Below, piece after piece: positions 35,769 through 45,446 of a stretch of 64,000 bases of DNA. Each line of letters opens with the position of its first letter. Positions within the stretch are counted from its first letter, which is position 1. The stretch is from Zobellella iuensis (GTDB taxonomy: Bacteria > Pseudomonadota > Gammaproteobacteria > Enterobacterales > Aeromonadaceae), in contig NZ_JAERTZ010000026.1 in the NCBI RefSeq assembly GCF_016746085.1, positions 62,001 through 126,000 on the forward strand, given 5' to 3'. The notes under the pieces are model-generated. The model did not search any database, was not told where the DNA came from, and worked only from the letters and a program-made list of their open reading frames with translations. Both the position numbers and the translations under genes were made by a program.

Positions 35769-35815
35769 CTTTCGGATCATGACCTGCCGGACCAAAAGTC
35801 CAATTAAGGGGTCGC

Positions 35816-36088
35816 TTAGTTGACGGCGTCTTTCAGCGCTTTACCGGCTTTGAACGCCGGGTTTTTGGCAGCGGCAATCTCAATGGCGGCGCCGGTTTGC
35901 GGGTTACGGCCGGTACGGGCGGCACGCTCACGCACGGCAAAGGTACCGAAACCGACCAGTGACACCTGATCCCCTTCCTTCAGTGACTCGGTGATCGCAT
36001 CGACGAAGGCGTCCAGGGCGCGGCCGGCCGCTGCCTTGGTGATGTCGGCGCCGTCGGCAATTTTGTCGATCAGTTGAGATTTATTCAC
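35816..36088 (-). CDS. hupB: DNA-binding protein HU-beta, GTG start
   Basis: 90 residues from the GTG at 36088 ([19 protein letters not shown]...), the exact HU length. The DNA-binding arm signature [21 protein letters not shown] is intact and the protein ends GKALKDAVN. An ATG two codons earlier (36094) abuts the AAGGGGA ribosome site with no spacer, while the GTG has a six-base spacer; the GTG is therefore preferred. HU binds and bends DNA non-specifically. It follows lon, as in enterics. No gene lies in the 215 bases between it and lon. Confidence 0.96.
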   Translation of the reverse strand: MNKSQLIDKIADGADITKAAAGRALDAFVDAITESLKEGDQVSLVGFGTFAVRERAARTGRNPQTGAAIEIAAAKNPAFKAGKALKDAVN

Positions 36089-36303
36089 AGTCATTCCCCT
36101 TGTCGTTTTTTTACGTTGGTCAGATGACACAACCTTGACTTTGATATCGTTATTGGTTGACGGCAGACAACAGGGCGTCCACCGACTATTTCCGGACAGG
36201 CCACAACAGCTTCCACGCCGCCGGCCTCCAATAAAATCCACCCAAGGCTACTGCGAGTCATGGCCGCTGACAAGCCTGAAACCGTGACTTCTGGCTAAAA
36301 AGC

Positions 36304-38655
36304 TTAGGCGGAGGCGGTGGAAAAGCCTTCCGGCGGCTGTTCCAGCGCCAGTTCCAGCACTTCTTCTATCCAGCGCACCGGGTGAATGGCCAGATCCTGC
36401 TTCACGTTTTCCGGAATTTCTTCCAGATCCCGCTCGTTCTCCTTGGGGATAAGTACCCGCTTGATGCCGCCCCTGTGGGCCGCCAGCAGCTTCTCTTTGA
36501 GGCCACCTATGGGCAGCACTTCGCCGCGCAGGGTGATCTCGCCGGTCATGGCCACGTCGGCGCGCACCGGGTTGCCGGTCAGGCTGGACACCAGGGCGGT
36601 GCACATGGCGATACCGGCGCTGGGACCGTCCTTGGGCGTCGCCCCTTCCGGCACGTGCACGTGGATATCCCGCTTTTCATGGAAATCGGCGTTGATACGC
36701 CATTTCTCCGCCCGGGAGCGCACCACCGTCATCGCCGCCTGGATCGACTCCTGCATCACGTCACCGAGCGAGCCGGTATAGGTGAGCTTGCCCTTGCCGG
36801 GCACGTTGGCTACCTCGATGGTCAGCAGGTCACCGCCCACTTCGGTCCAGGCCAGGCCGGTCACCTGGCCCACCTGGTTATGCTCCTCGGCCTTGCCGTA
36901 GTCGAAGCGGTGCACACCCAGGTAGTTCTTCAGGTTGTCCTGATTGATCACCACCTGCTTGAGCTCCTTGTTGAGCAGTATCTCCTTGACCGCCTTGCGG
37001 CACAGTTTGGAGATTTCCCGCTCCAGGCTGCGCACCCCGGCCTCCCGGGTATAGTAGCGGATGATGCCGATGATGGCCGAGTCCTCCACCACCAACTCAT
37101 CATCCTTCAGGCCATTGCGGCTGATCTGCTTGGACAGCAGATGGCGCTTGGCGATGTTGAGCTTTTCGTCCTCGGTATAGCCGGACAGGCGGATCACTTC
37201 CATCCGGTCCAGCAGCGGTCCCGGAATATGCATGGAGTTGGAGGTGGCCACGAACATCACGTCGGACAGGTCATAGTCCACTTCCAGGTAATGATCGTTG
37301 AAGCTGTGGTTCTGCTCCGGATCCAGTACCTCCAGCAGGGCGGAAGCGGGATCGCCGCGCATGTCGGAAGACATCTTGTCGATCTCGTCCAGCAGGAACA
37401 GCGGGTTGCGCACCCCCACCTTGGCCATTTTCTGGATAAGCTTGCCCGGCATGGAGCCGATATAGGTACGACGATGGCCGCGGATCTCGGCCTCGTCCCG
37501 CACTCCGCCGAGCGCCATGCGCACATACTTGCGGCCGGTGGCCTTGGCGATGGACTGGCCGAGGGAGGTCTTGCCCACCCCGGGCGGTCCCACCAGGCAC
37601 AGGATGGGGCCTTTCAGCTTGTTGATCCGGCTCTGCACCGCCAGGTATTCGATGATGCGTTCCTTGACCTTTTCCAGGCCGTAATGATCCGCATCCAGGG
37701 TTTCCTCGGCCTTGGCCAGGTCTTTCTTCACCTTGGAACGCTTCTTCCAGGGCACCGAGATCATCCAGTCGATATAGCCGCGCACCACGGTGGCTTCCGC
37801 CGACATGGGGGACATCATCTTCAGCTTGGCCAGCTCGGCTTCGGTTTTCTGGCGGGCTTCCTCGGTCATGCCCGCGTCTTCAATCTTCTGCTGCAGCGCC
37901 TCGAATTCGTCGGGCACCTCGTCCAGCTCACCCAGCTCTTTCTGGATGGCCTTCATCTGCTCGTTGAGGTAGTACTCGCGCTGGCTCTTCTCCATCTGCT
38001 TCTTGACCCGGGCGCGAATGCGGCGCTCCACCTGCAGCAGATCGATTTCCGACTCCATCATCGCCATCAGGAACTCGAGCCGTTCGCCCACCTGGGCGAT
38101 TTCCAGCACCTTCTGCTTGTCTTCCAGCTTGAGCGGCATATGGGCGGCCATGGTGTCAGCCAGGCGGGCCGCGTCCTCGATGGCGGACAGGGAAGTCAGC
38201 ACCTCGGGCGGGATCTTCTTGTTGAGCTTGATATAGCCTTCAAACTGGGTGATGGCCGAGCGTACCAGCACTTCCTGCTCACGTTCGTCCAGCGCTTCGG
38301 TGGCCAGATACTGGGCATCGGCCACGAAATAGCCGTCCTGCTCACGCAGTTGCTCCAGCCGGGCGCGCTGGCCCCCCTCCACCAGCACCTTGACGGTGCC
38401 ATCGGGTAACTTCAGCAGCTGCAGCACGTTGGCAATGGTGCCCACCTGATAGAGGTCGTTGGCCCCGGGATCATCGGTGGACGCATCTTTCTGCGCGATC
38501 AGCAGCACCTTCTTGTCCTGCTCCATGGCCGCTTCCAGGCAGCGAATGGATTTTTCCCGGCCCACGAACAGCGGGATCACCATATGGGGATACACAACCA
38601 CGTCACGGAGAGGCAGGACGGGGGTTTCGATGCGTTCGGAACGCTCTAGGGTCAT
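36304..38655 (-). CDS. lon: ATP-dependent protease Lon
   Basis: 783 residues, close to the E. coli 784. The N-terminal substrate domain begins [25 protein letters not shown]. The AAA+ module has Walker [10 protein letters not shown] and [10 protein letters not shown]. The protease domain has the catalytic Ser in [10 protein letters not shown] and Lys in [11 protein letters not shown] chose the ATG at 38655 with GAGAGGA upstream; the extra eight residues from 38679 do not match Lon. A sigma-32-type promoter lies just upstream. It degrades misfolded and regulatory proteins. Confidence 0.99.
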   Translation of the reverse strand: MTLERSERIETPVLPLRDVVVYPHMVIPLFVGREKSIRCLEAAMEQDKKVLLIAQKDASTDDPGANDLYQVGTIANVLQLLKLPDGTVKVLVEGGQRARLEQLREQDGYFVADAQYLATEALDEREQEVLVRSAITQFEGYIKLNKKIPPEVLTSLSAIEDAARLADTMAAHMPLKLEDKQKVLEIAQVGERLEFLMAMMESEIDLLQVERRIRARVKKQMEKSQREYYLNEQMKAIQKELGELDEVPDEFEALQQKIEDAGMTEEARQKTEAELAKLKMMSPMSAEATVVRGYIDWMISVPWKKRSKVKKDLAKAEETLDADHYGLEKVKERIIEYLAVQSRINKLKGPILCLVGPPGVGKTSLGQSIAKATGRKYVRMALGGVRDEAEIRGHRRTYIGSMPGKLIQKMAKVGVRNPLFLLDEIDKMSSDMRGDPASALLEVLDPEQNHSFNDHYLEVDYDLSDVMFVATSNSMHIPGPLLDRMEVIRLSGYTEDEKLNIAKRHLLSKQISRNGLKDDELVVEDSAIIGIIRYYTREAGVRSLEREISKLCRKAVKEILLNKELKQVVINQDNLKNYLGVHRFDYGKAEEHNQVGQVTGLAWTEVGGDLLTIEVANVPGKGKLTYTGSLGDVMQESIQAAMTVVRSRAEKWRINADFHEKRDIHVHVPEGATPKDGPSAGIAMCTALVSSLTGNPVRADVAMTGEITLRGEVLPIGGLKEKLLAAHRGGIKRVLIPKENERDLEEIPENVKQDLAIHPVRWIEEVLELALEQPPEGFSTASA

Positions 38656-38698
38656 AGTGTCCTCTCGGCTTGAATGCAATTTATTAGCGCTTGGGCAG

Positions 38699-38726
38699 TA
38701 TATGGGGGCGGGATCGCAAGATTCAA
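38699..38726 (-). promoter_or_regulatory. Sigma-32-type heat-shock promoter of lon
   Basis: On the - strand, TTGAAT (38726-38721) is followed by 13 bases and CCCCATATA (38707-38699). This is near the CTTGAAA-N13/17-CCCCATnT consensus and very like the E. coli lon promoter. Start of transcription would be about 40 bases before the ATG. Confidence 0.75.
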
Positions 38727-38750
38727 TCGCCGCAGGCGGAAAAACAGAAA

Positions 38751-38769
38751 AAGGGGCCTAAGGCCCCTT
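38751..38769 (-). terminator. Intrinsic terminator of clpX
   Basis: AAGGGGCC, loop TAA, GGCCCCTT, then TTTTCTGTTTTT on the - strand. It lies between clpX and the lon promoter, so lon is a separate unit. Confidence 0.88.
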
Positions 38770-38792
38770 TTAACCGCTCAAAAATACCCCAA

Positions 38793-40073
38793 TCAGTCGC
38801 CGGAGGCGGCCTGGGCCTCGCCTTTCTGATAGATAAGGATAGGTGCGGACTCCCCCTTGATCACGGTTTCGTCGATCACCACCTTGGCCACGTCATCCAT
38901 GGACGGCAGGTCATACATGGTGTCGAGCAATACCCCTTCCACGATGGAACGCAGGCCACGGGCACCGGTCTTGCGCTCCATGGCCTTGCGGGCGATGGCG
39001 CGCAGGGCGTCGTCACGGAACTCCAGCTCCACGTCCTCAAGCGAAAACAGGGCGCCATACTGCTTGGTGAGCGCGTTCTTGGGCTCGGACAGGATCTGCA
39101 CCAGGGCGTCTTCGTCCAGCTCGGTGAGGGTGGCAACCACCGGCAGACGACCGATAAACTCGGGGATAAGGCCGTATTTGACCAGATCTTCCGGCTCCAC
39201 CCGGGTGAAGATTTCACTCAGGGAGGCCTTGTCGTTCTTGGTCTTGACCTCGGCGCCGAAACCGATGCCGGTGCCCTTGTCCATGCGCTGCTCAATCACC
39301 TTGTCCAGGCCGGCGAAGGCGCCGCCGCAGATAAACAGTATCTTGGAAGTGTCCACCTGCAGGAATTCCTGCTGGGGATGCTTGCGCCCGCCCTGGGGCG
39401 GTACCGAGGCCACGGTGCCCTCGATAAGCTTCAGCAGTGCCTGCTGCACCCCTTCGCCGGACACGTCCCGGGTGATGGAGGGGTTATCGGACTTGCGGGA
39501 AATCTTGTCGATCTCGTCGATATAGACGATACCGCGCTGAGCCTTCTCCACGTCGTAGTCGCACTTCTGTAGCAGCTTCTGGATGATGTTTTCCACGTCC
39601 TCGCCCACATAACCGGCTTCGGTCAGGGTGGTGGCGTCGGCCATGGTGAAGGGCACGTCCAGCAGCCGGGCCAGGGTTTCGGCCAGCAGGGTCTTGCCCG
39701 AGCCGGTGGGGCCAATCAGCAGGATATTGGACTTGCCGAGTTCGACCCCGTCGGTGGAACCGGCGTTGCGCAGCCGCTTGTAATGGTTGTATACCGCCAC
39801 CGCCAACACTTTCTTGGCATGGTCCTGACCGATGACATAGTCATCCAGATGGGAGCGGATCTCGTGGGGCGTGGGCAGGGCACTGCCTTCCCGCTTGGGC
39901 GAAATATCCTTGATTTCTTCCCGGATGATGTCTTCGCACAGCTCGACACACTCGTCACATATATAGACGGAAGGGCCGGCGATGAGCTTGCGTACTTCAT
40001 GCTGGCTTTTACCGCAAAAAGAACAGTACAGCAGTTTGCCGCCATCCCCTTCGCCCCTGCGTTTGTCTGTCAT
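38793..40073 (-). CDS. clpX: ClpXP unfoldase ClpX
   Basis: 426 residues. The N-terminal zinc finger uses CSFCGKS and CDECVELC. Walker A is GPTGSGKT, Walker [11 protein letters not shown], pore loop GYVGED, and the arginine-finger region is [12 protein letters not shown]. ClpX unfolds tagged substrates and feeds them to ClpP, encoded 80 bases upstream on the same strand. The IGF-like ClpP-contact loop is within [10 protein letters not shown]-type sequence ([12 protein letters not shown]). Confidence 0.99.
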   Translation of the reverse strand: MTDKRRGEGDGGKLLYCSFCGKSQHEVRKLIAGPSVYICDECVELCEDIIREEIKDISPKREGSALPTPHEIRSHLDDYVIGQDHAKKVLAVAVYNHYKRLRNAGSTDGVELGKSNILLIGPTGSGKTLLAETLARLLDVPFTMADATTLTEAGYVGEDVENIIQKLLQKCDYDVEKAQRGIVYIDEIDKISRKSDNPSITRDVSGEGVQQALLKLIEGTVASVPPQGGRKHPQQEFLQVDTSKILFICGGAFAGLDKVIEQRMDKGTGIGFGAEVKTKNDKASLSEIFTRVEPEDLVKYGLIPEFIGRLPVVATLTELDEDALVQILSEPKNALTKQYGALFSLEDVELEFRDDALRAIARKAMERKTGARGLRSIVEGVLLDTMYDLPSMDDVAKVVIDETVIKGESAPILIYQKGEAQAASGD

Positions 40074-40153
40074 TCAGTCACCTCGTATGCATACAGGCTG
40101 AGGAGCGCCTACTTACTCTTAACAAGAGTGTACAGCACCCCTCCCCGCTTTGC

Positions 40154-40777
40154 TCAATCCCGCTTGAACAACACCTGGTCGACCAGGCCGTATTCTTGGG
40201 CCTGGGCCGCCGACATAAAGTTGTCGCGGTCGGTATCGCGCTCGATCACCGCCAGCTCCTGGCCGGTGTGTTCGGCCAGCAACCGATTGAGCTTTTCTTT
40301 GATATAGAGAATTTCCTTGGCGTGGATCTGGATGTCCGACGCCTGGCCCTGGAAACCGCCCAGCGGCTGGTGGATCATCACCCGGCTGTTGGGCAGGGCA
40401 AAGCGCTTGCCCGCGGCACCGCCGGCCAGCAGGAAGGCCCCCATGGAGCAGGCCTGGCCCATGCACACCGTGCTGATGTCCGGCTTGATGAACTGCATGG
40501 TATCATAGATGGACATACCCGCAGTCACCGAACCACCCGGCGAGTTGATATAGAGGTAGATGTCCTTCTCCGGGTTTTCCGACTCCAGAAACAGCAACTG
40601 GGCACAGATCAGGTTGGCCATGTGATCTTCGACCTGGCCGGTCAGGAAGATCACCCGCTCTTTCAGCAAGCGGGAATAGATATCGTAGGAACGTTCCCCC
40701 TTGGCGGTCTGCTCCACCACCATGGGGATCAGGGCAGCCAGGGGCCCGTCCATCATCGGATTATGGTTGTTTGACAT
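40154..40777 (-). CDS. clpP: ClpP protease proteolytic subunit
   Basis: 207 residues. The catalytic Ser111 lies in [15 protein letters not shown] and His136 in VMIHQPLGG; the Asp lies within [10 protein letters not shown]. The N-terminal propeptide ends before [10 protein letters not shown] chose the ATG at 40777; the frame to 40798 adds an unlikely MFWGQYL. It forms the tetradecameric chamber used by ClpX. It is transcribed with clpX, probably from a promoter just after tig. Confidence 0.99.
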   Translation of the reverse strand: MSNNHNPMMDGPLAALIPMVVEQTAKGERSYDIYSRLLKERVIFLTGQVEDHMANLICAQLLFLESENPEKDIYLYINSPGGSVTAGMSIYDTMQFIKPDISTVCMGQACSMGAFLLAGGAAGKRFALPNSRVMIHQPLGGFQGQASDIQIHAKEILYIKEKLNRLLAEHTGQELAVIERDTDRDNFMSAAQAQEYGLVDQVLFKRD

Positions 40778-40798
40778 AAGATATTGTCCCCAAAACAA

Positions 40799-40830
40799 AA
40801 TGGCCCAAGTGCACTCACACTGGGGCCATT
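40799..40830 (-). terminator. Terminator/attenuator hairpin between tig and clpP
   Basis: AATGGCCC and GGGCCATT form the base of a hairpin with inner AGTG/CACT, followed on the - strand by TTTTGTTTT. It would end tig transcription. It also overlaps the start region of the putative clpP promoter. Confidence 0.7.
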
Positions 40831-40858
40831 ATACGCAAGAGCTTAATGCTTAAGTCAA
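40828..40858 (-). promoter_or_regulatory. Candidate sigma-70 promoter of clpP
   Basis: TTGACT (40858-40853), 19 bases, TATAAT (40833-40828) on the - strand, directly after the tig stop. The spacer is slightly long. Start of transcription would fall at the tip of the tig terminator hairpin. Confidence 0.5.
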
Positions 40859-40864
40859 ATGTTC

Positions 40865-42175
40865 TTAAGCGCCAACGCCCGGCTTGTTCATCAGCTCGTC
40901 GAAGCTGACCTCTTTGTCGGTCACCTTGGCCTGGGCCAGCACGAACTCGATAGCCTGATCTTCGATGGCCAGGTTACGCACGTTTTCCAGCAGTTGCTGG
41001 TTTTCGTTGTAGTAGGCGATCACTTCGGCCGGATCCTCGTAGGCGGAGGCCATGGAAGCGATGATCTCCTGGACCTTGGCGTCGTCGGCCTTGATCTCGT
41101 TGGTCTTGATCACTTCACCCAGCAGCAGGCCCACGCGCACACGACGCTCGGCCTGTTCCTTGAACAGCTCGGCCGGCAGTTGCGGGGCGTTCTTGGGATC
41201 CAGACCGCCGAAACGCTGCAGCGCCTGCTTGCGCAGGGTGTCGATTTCGCTGTCGATCAGGGACTTGGGCACGTCCACCGGATTCTGCTCCAGCAGACCG
41301 TCGATCACCTGCTCCTTGACGGAGGCCTTCAGGGCCTGGGTCAGCTCGCGCTCCATGTTCTTGCGTACTTCGGCTTTCAGGCCGTCGACGGAGCCGTCAG
41401 CAATGCCGAAACGCTGTACGAATTCTTCGGTCAGCTCGGGCAGTTGCTGCGCTTCCACCTTGGTCACGGCGATGGCGAACTGGGCCGGCTTGCCCTTCAG
41501 GTGCTCGGCGTGGTATTCCTCGGGGAAGGTCACTTCCAGGGTGAAGTCGTCACCGACCTTCTTGCCCAGCAGGCCGTCTTCGAAGCCGGGGATCATGCGG
41601 CCGGAGCCCAGTACCAGTACGAAATCTTCGGCGGCGCCGCCTTCGAACTCTTCACCATCCACGGAGCCCACGAAGTTCATGGTCACGCGGTCGCCGTCGG
41701 CGGCGTCACGCTCAACGGCTACCCAGTCGGCGTGCTGTTTGCGCAGGGTGTCGATCATCTTGTCCAGATCGGCGTCGCTCACCTCGGCTTGAGGCTTTTC
41801 AACGGTCACCGCGTCCAGGCCTTTCACTTCCACTTCCGGATACACTTCGAAAATGGCGGTGAAGGTGAAGTCTTCACCGGCTTTCAGGGCGGAAGGCTCC
41901 ATGGTCGGCATGCCGGCCGGGTTCAGCTTTTCGCTGATCACCGCTTCGAAGAAGTTGCGCTGCATCAATTCGCCGGCCACATCGGCTTCCACGGAAGGAC
42001 CGAACATTTTCTTGACGATGGACAGCGGGGCCTTGCCAGGACGGAAACCGTCGATACGGCGGGTTTTGGCCAGTTGACGCAGGCGGCTGTTCACTTCGCC
42101 TTCTACCTTGTCAGCCGGTACCGTGATGGTCAGACGGCGCTCCAGGCCTTGGGTCGTCTCTACAGAAACTTGCAT
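40865..42175 (-). CDS. tig: Trigger factor
   Basis: 436 residues. The N-terminal ribosome-binding domain contains the signature [17 protein letters not shown]. The central FKBP-type prolyl isomerase domain (about 160-245) includes [21 protein letters not shown] and [18 protein letters not shown]. The C-terminal chaperone arms complete it. It binds nascent chains at the ribosome exit. First gene of tig-clpP-clpX-lon-hupB-ppiD. Confidence 0.99.
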   Translation of the reverse strand: MQVSVETTQGLERRLTITVPADKVEGEVNSRLRQLAKTRRIDGFRPGKAPLSIVKKMFGPSVEADVAGELMQRNFFEAVISEKLNPAGMPTMEPSALKAGEDFTFTAIFEVYPEVEVKGLDAVTVEKPQAEVSDADLDKMIDTLRKQHADWVAVERDAADGDRVTMNFVGSVDGEEFEGGAAEDFVLVLGSGRMIPGFEDGLLGKKVGDDFTLEVTFPEEYHAEHLKGKPAQFAIAVTKVEAQQLPELTEEFVQRFGIADGSVDGLKAEVRKNMERELTQALKASVKEQVIDGLLEQNPVDVPKSLIDSEIDTLRKQALQRFGGLDPKNAPQLPAELFKEQAERRVRVGLLLGEVIKTNEIKADDAKVQEIIASMASAYEDPAEVIAYYNENQQLLENVRNLAIEDQAIEFVLAQAKVTDKEVSFDELMNKPGVGA

Positions 42176-42527
42176 TCTTCTACCTCAATTTTCTTCAGCA
42201 CCCTGGTGCTGACCCTGTGATTGGTTTGAAACAGCCCGGGCTGCTTCCTTGAATCCTGGTGAAGACGAGTCGTCTTCGCGGCAAATTAGACGCGGCATTA
42301 TAGCGGGGCAACAATGCAGCGTCGAGCGCCACTGGGGCTCAGGTTAAGCAATATGGGGATGATATCGCGCTTTTCAATAAAAATTTCAGGCGAGCCACGG
42401 CCATTCCCGGGCATAGCCCTCACCTATCTGTTGATCTATGTTTTTGATCTATCCCTATCCGGTACACCATCGTTGTTAAGCAAACAAAAAACGCCGGCTG
42501 GGCCGGCGTTTTTTTAGCGAGGCTGGG
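42176..42527. other. Gene-free region between tig and adhE
   Basis: 352 bases. It holds the tig leader with two small palindromes, CAGCACC/GGTGCTG near 42199-42215 and GAAGACGA/TCGTCTTC (42261-42277), an AT-rich middle likely carrying the tig promoter, and the adhE terminator at 42491-42509. No coding gene is credible. Confidence 0.6.
42491..42509 (-). terminator. Intrinsic terminator of adhE (bidirectional)
   Basis: ACGCCGGC, loop TGG, GCCGGCGT flanked by runs of A and T on both sides, 18 bases after the adhE stop. Confidence 0.9.
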
Positions 42528-45194
42528 TCAGCTCGCCTTGGTCTTCAGTTTTTTCACATTGCTCTTGCTGACTTGCGGCTCCCGCTCCACTCCTTCCTGG
42601 TAGGCCAGGCCGTAGAAGCTGTCGTGCAACAGTTGCTTGAGTTCGGTGATCAGCGGGTAGCGCGGGTTGGCGCCGGTGCACTGATCGTCGAAGGCGGTGA
42701 TGGCCAGCTCGTCGAGTTTGGCGAGGAAGTCGGCCTCGTTGACCCCGGCGTCGCGGATGGAGGCCGGCACGCCCAGCTCGGCCTTCAGGCCGTCCAGCCA
42801 GGCCACCAGTTTCTCCACCTTGGCACTGCCGCTGTCGGCAGGCGATGCCAGGCCCAGGTGCACCGCCACCTCGCCGTAGCGGCACTTGGCCTGGGGCCGG
42901 TCGTACTGGCTAAAGGCGGTCTGCTTGGTCGGGTTGTCATTGGCGTTGTAGCGAATGACGTTGCTGATCAGCAGGGCGTTGGCCAAGCCATGGGGCAGGT
43001 GGAACTCGGCGCCGATCTTGTGGGCCATGGAGTGGCAGACCCCGAGGAAAGACTGGGCGAAGGCCACGCCGGCCAGGGTGGCACCGTTGTGCACCTTTTC
43101 CCGCGCTTGCGGGTCCTGGGCTCCCTTGTGATAGGCCGCCGGCAGGTAGTTCTTCAGCAGGGTCAGGGCCTGCAGCGCCTGGCCATCGGCATACTCGTTG
43201 GCCAGCACCGACACATAGGCCTCCAGGGCGTGGGTGACCGCATCCAGGCCGCCGAAGGCGGTCAGGGACTTGGGCAGGTTCATCACCAGATCCGCATCGA
43301 TGATGGCCATGTCCGGAGTCAGCTCGTAGTCCGCCAACGGGTACTTAATGCCGGTCTGGTCGTCGGTGACCACCGCGAAGGGGGTCACTTCCGAGCCGGT
43401 GCCCGAGGTGGTGGGGATGCACACCATGGCGGCCTTGGCACCCATTTTCGGGAAACGGTAGATGCGCTTGCGGATATCCATAAAGCGCATGGACAGCTCT
43501 TCGAAGTGGGTGTTGGGATGCTCGTACATCACCCACATGATCTTGGCCGCGTCCATGGGGGAACCGCCCCCCAGGGCGACGATGACGTCGGGCTGGAAGT
43601 GCAGCATGCGTTCGGCCCCCTTGCGTACCGTGGTCAGGGTCGGATCCGCTTCCACTTCATGAAAGACTTCCACTTCCATGCCCTGGGCTTTGAGTTGGCG
43701 GCTGACCTTGTCGGCGTAACCGCCGTTGAACAGGAAGGCGTCGGTCACCACCATGGCCCGGCGCTTGCCGCTCAGATCGGTCAACGCCTCGGCCAGGCAG
43801 CCACGACGGAAATAGATGGACTTGGGAAGCTTGTGCCACAGCATGTTTTCCGCCCTCTTGGCCACGACTTTACGGTTGATCAGGTGTTTGGGTCCCACGT
43901 TTTCGGAGATGGAGTTGCCGCCCCAGGAGCCGCAGCCCAGGGTCAGGGACGGGGCCAGCTTGAAGTTGTACAGGTCGCCGATGCCGCCGTGGGAAGCCGG
44001 GGTATTGACCAGGATGCGAGCGGTCTTCATGCGGTCACCGAACTGGCGGATACGCTCGGCGTTGAGATCCTGATCGGTATAGAGGGTGGAGGTATGGCCT
44101 ATACCTCCCAGGATCACCATCTGCTCCGCCATGTCCAGGGCCTGGGCGAAATCGCGGGCGCAGAACATGCCGAGGGTCGGTGACAGCTTCTCGTGGGCGA
44201 AGGGCTCATCGTGGCCGATGGCCAGTCCTTCACCGATCAGGATGCGGGTATCGGCCGGCACCTCGACCTCCGCCATGGCCGCGATGGCCTGGGCCGGCTG
44301 GCCGACAATATCGGCATTGAGGGCACCGTTCTTGAGGATCACCGCCCGCACCTTATCGGCATCGCCACTCGGCAGCACATAGCCACCGTGGCTCTGGAAG
44401 CGGGCCTTGACCTTGTCATAGACCTCGTCCAGCACGATCACCGCCTGCTCGGAGGCACAGACTACGCCGTTGTCGAAAGTCTTGGACATCACGATGGACG
44501 CCACCGCCCGCTTGATGTCGGCGGACTCGTCGATCACCACAGGGGTATTGCCCGCGCCCACGCCGATGGCCGGTTTGCCGGAGGAATAGGCGGCCTTCAC
44601 CATGCCGGGCCCGCCGGTGGCCAGGATCAGGTTGATGTCCGGGTGCTGCATCAGGTGGTTGGAGAGGGCCACGGAAGGGGTGTCGATCCAGCCGATGATG
44701 TCGCGCGGTGCCCCCGCCTCGACCGCGGCCTGCAGTACCAGGCGGGCGGCTTCGCAGGTGGCACCCTTGGCCCGCGGGTGGGGCGAAAAGATGATGCCGT
44801 TGCGGGTCTTGAGCGCGATCAGCGCCTTGAAGATGGCGGTGGAAGTCGGGTTGGTGGTGGGCACTATGCCGCAGATCAGGCCCACCGGCTCGGCGATGGT
44901 GATGGTGCCGAAATCGCTGTCTTCCTCCAGCACGCCGCAGGTGCGCTCGTCCTTGTACTTGTTGTAGATGTACTCGGAGGCGAAATGGTTCTTGATCACC
45001 TTGTCTTCCACCAGGCCCATGCCGGTCTCGGCCACCGCCTGCTGGGCCAGCGGGATACGGGCGTTGTTGGCGGCCAGGGCCGCGGCGCGGAAGATCTTGT
45101 CCACCTGCTCCTGGCTGAAGCCGGCATAGAGGTGCTGGGCTGCCTTGACGCGGGCCACCAGGGTGTCCAGCTCTTGCAGGGTTGAAACGGCCAT
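42528..45194 (-). CDS. adhE: Bifunctional acetaldehyde-CoA/alcohol dehydrogenase AdhE
   Basis: 888 residues. The N-terminal aldehyde dehydrogenase half (about 1-440) has GIVPTTNPTSTAIFK and the catalytic Cys in DNGVVCASEQAVIV. The C-terminal iron alcohol dehydrogenase half (about 450-870) has GGGSPMDAAKIMWVMYEHP and the metal-site HSMAHKIGAEFHLPHG. It converts acetyl-CoA to ethanol in two steps during fermentation, regenerating NAD, and forms spirosomes. I chose the ATG at 45194 with GAGGAG upstream. FNR-like and NarL-like sites lie about 90-120 bases upstream, fitting anaerobic control. Confidence 0.99.
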   Translation of the reverse strand: MAVSTLQELDTLVARVKAAQHLYAGFSQEQVDKIFRAAALAANNARIPLAQQAVAETGMGLVEDKVIKNHFASEYIYNKYKDERTCGVLEEDSDFGTITIAEPVGLICGIVPTTNPTSTAIFKALIALKTRNGIIFSPHPRAKGATCEAARLVLQAAVEAGAPRDIIGWIDTPSVALSNHLMQHPDINLILATGGPGMVKAAYSSGKPAIGVGAGNTPVVIDESADIKRAVASIVMSKTFDNGVVCASEQAVIVLDEVYDKVKARFQSHGGYVLPSGDADKVRAVILKNGALNADIVGQPAQAIAAMAEVEVPADTRILIGEGLAIGHDEPFAHEKLSPTLGMFCARDFAQALDMAEQMVILGGIGHTSTLYTDQDLNAERIRQFGDRMKTARILVNTPASHGGIGDLYNFKLAPSLTLGCGSWGGNSISENVGPKHLINRKVVAKRAENMLWHKLPKSIYFRRGCLAEALTDLSGKRRAMVVTDAFLFNGGYADKVSRQLKAQGMEVEVFHEVEADPTLTTVRKGAERMLHFQPDVIVALGGGSPMDAAKIMWVMYEHPNTHFEELSMRFMDIRKRIYRFPKMGAKAAMVCIPTTSGTGSEVTPFAVVTDDQTGIKYPLADYELTPDMAIIDADLVMNLPKSLTAFGGLDAVTHALEAYVSVLANEYADGQALQALTLLKNYLPAAYHKGAQDPQAREKVHNGATLAGVAFAQSFLGVCHSMAHKIGAEFHLPHGLANALLISNVIRYNANDNPTKQTAFSQYDRPQAKCRYGEVAVHLGLASPADSGSAKVEKLVAWLDGLKAELGVPASIRDAGVNEADFLAKLDELAITAFDDQCTGANPRYPLITELKQLLHDSFYGLAYQEGVEREPQVSKSNVKKLKTKAS

Positions 45195-45282
45195 AGGGAT
45201 ACTCCTCACTCGAAAATAAAAAACCTTGGCTAAAACCTGAGCCTCGAGGGCTTAACCAAAGATTTGATACCAGTGTAGGAGA

Positions 45283-45298
45283 TACCCTTTAGTGGGTA
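45283..45298. promoter_or_regulatory. Candidate NarL/NarP 7-2-7 site before adhE
   Basis: TACCCTT, two bases, GTGGGTA. Each heptamer matches the TACYYMT consensus at six of seven positions and they face each other in the 7-2-7 arrangement. A broader dyad ATACCC/GGGTAT spans 45282-45299. Confidence 0.4.
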
Positions 45299-45312
45299 TT
45301 GATCCGGATCAG
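45299..45312. promoter_or_regulatory. FNR-like box before adhE
   Basis: TTGATCCGGATCAG matches TTGAT-N4-ATCAA at nine of ten defined positions, centred about 111 bases before the adhE ATG. FNR/CRP-type control of adhE is known in enterics; binding here is inferred. Confidence 0.55.
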
Positions 45313-45400
45313 TATTTCACTCAGATACGTAATTAAATTACAAAAAAGGAAGAAACAGGGCGAGTTAAACGATTTAGCAGCAATTGAAAGTCATAAAAAA

Positions 45401-45426
45401 ACAAGGCATGCCGAAGCATGCCTTGT
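45401..45426 (-). terminator. Intrinsic terminator of maeA
   Basis: ACAAGGCATGC, loop CGAA, GCATGCCTTGT (11-bp perfect stem), then TTTTTTATGA on the - strand, about 20 bases after the maeA stop. Confidence 0.92.
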
Positions 45427-45446
45427 GTCACCACACCCGCGCTACC

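Noticed and set aside
36382-38409. Long + strand frame of 675 codons opposite lon
   Set aside because: It is the shadow of lon in GC-rich sequence: His/Gly/Leu-rich composition and no domain, while the opposite strand encodes a perfect Lon.
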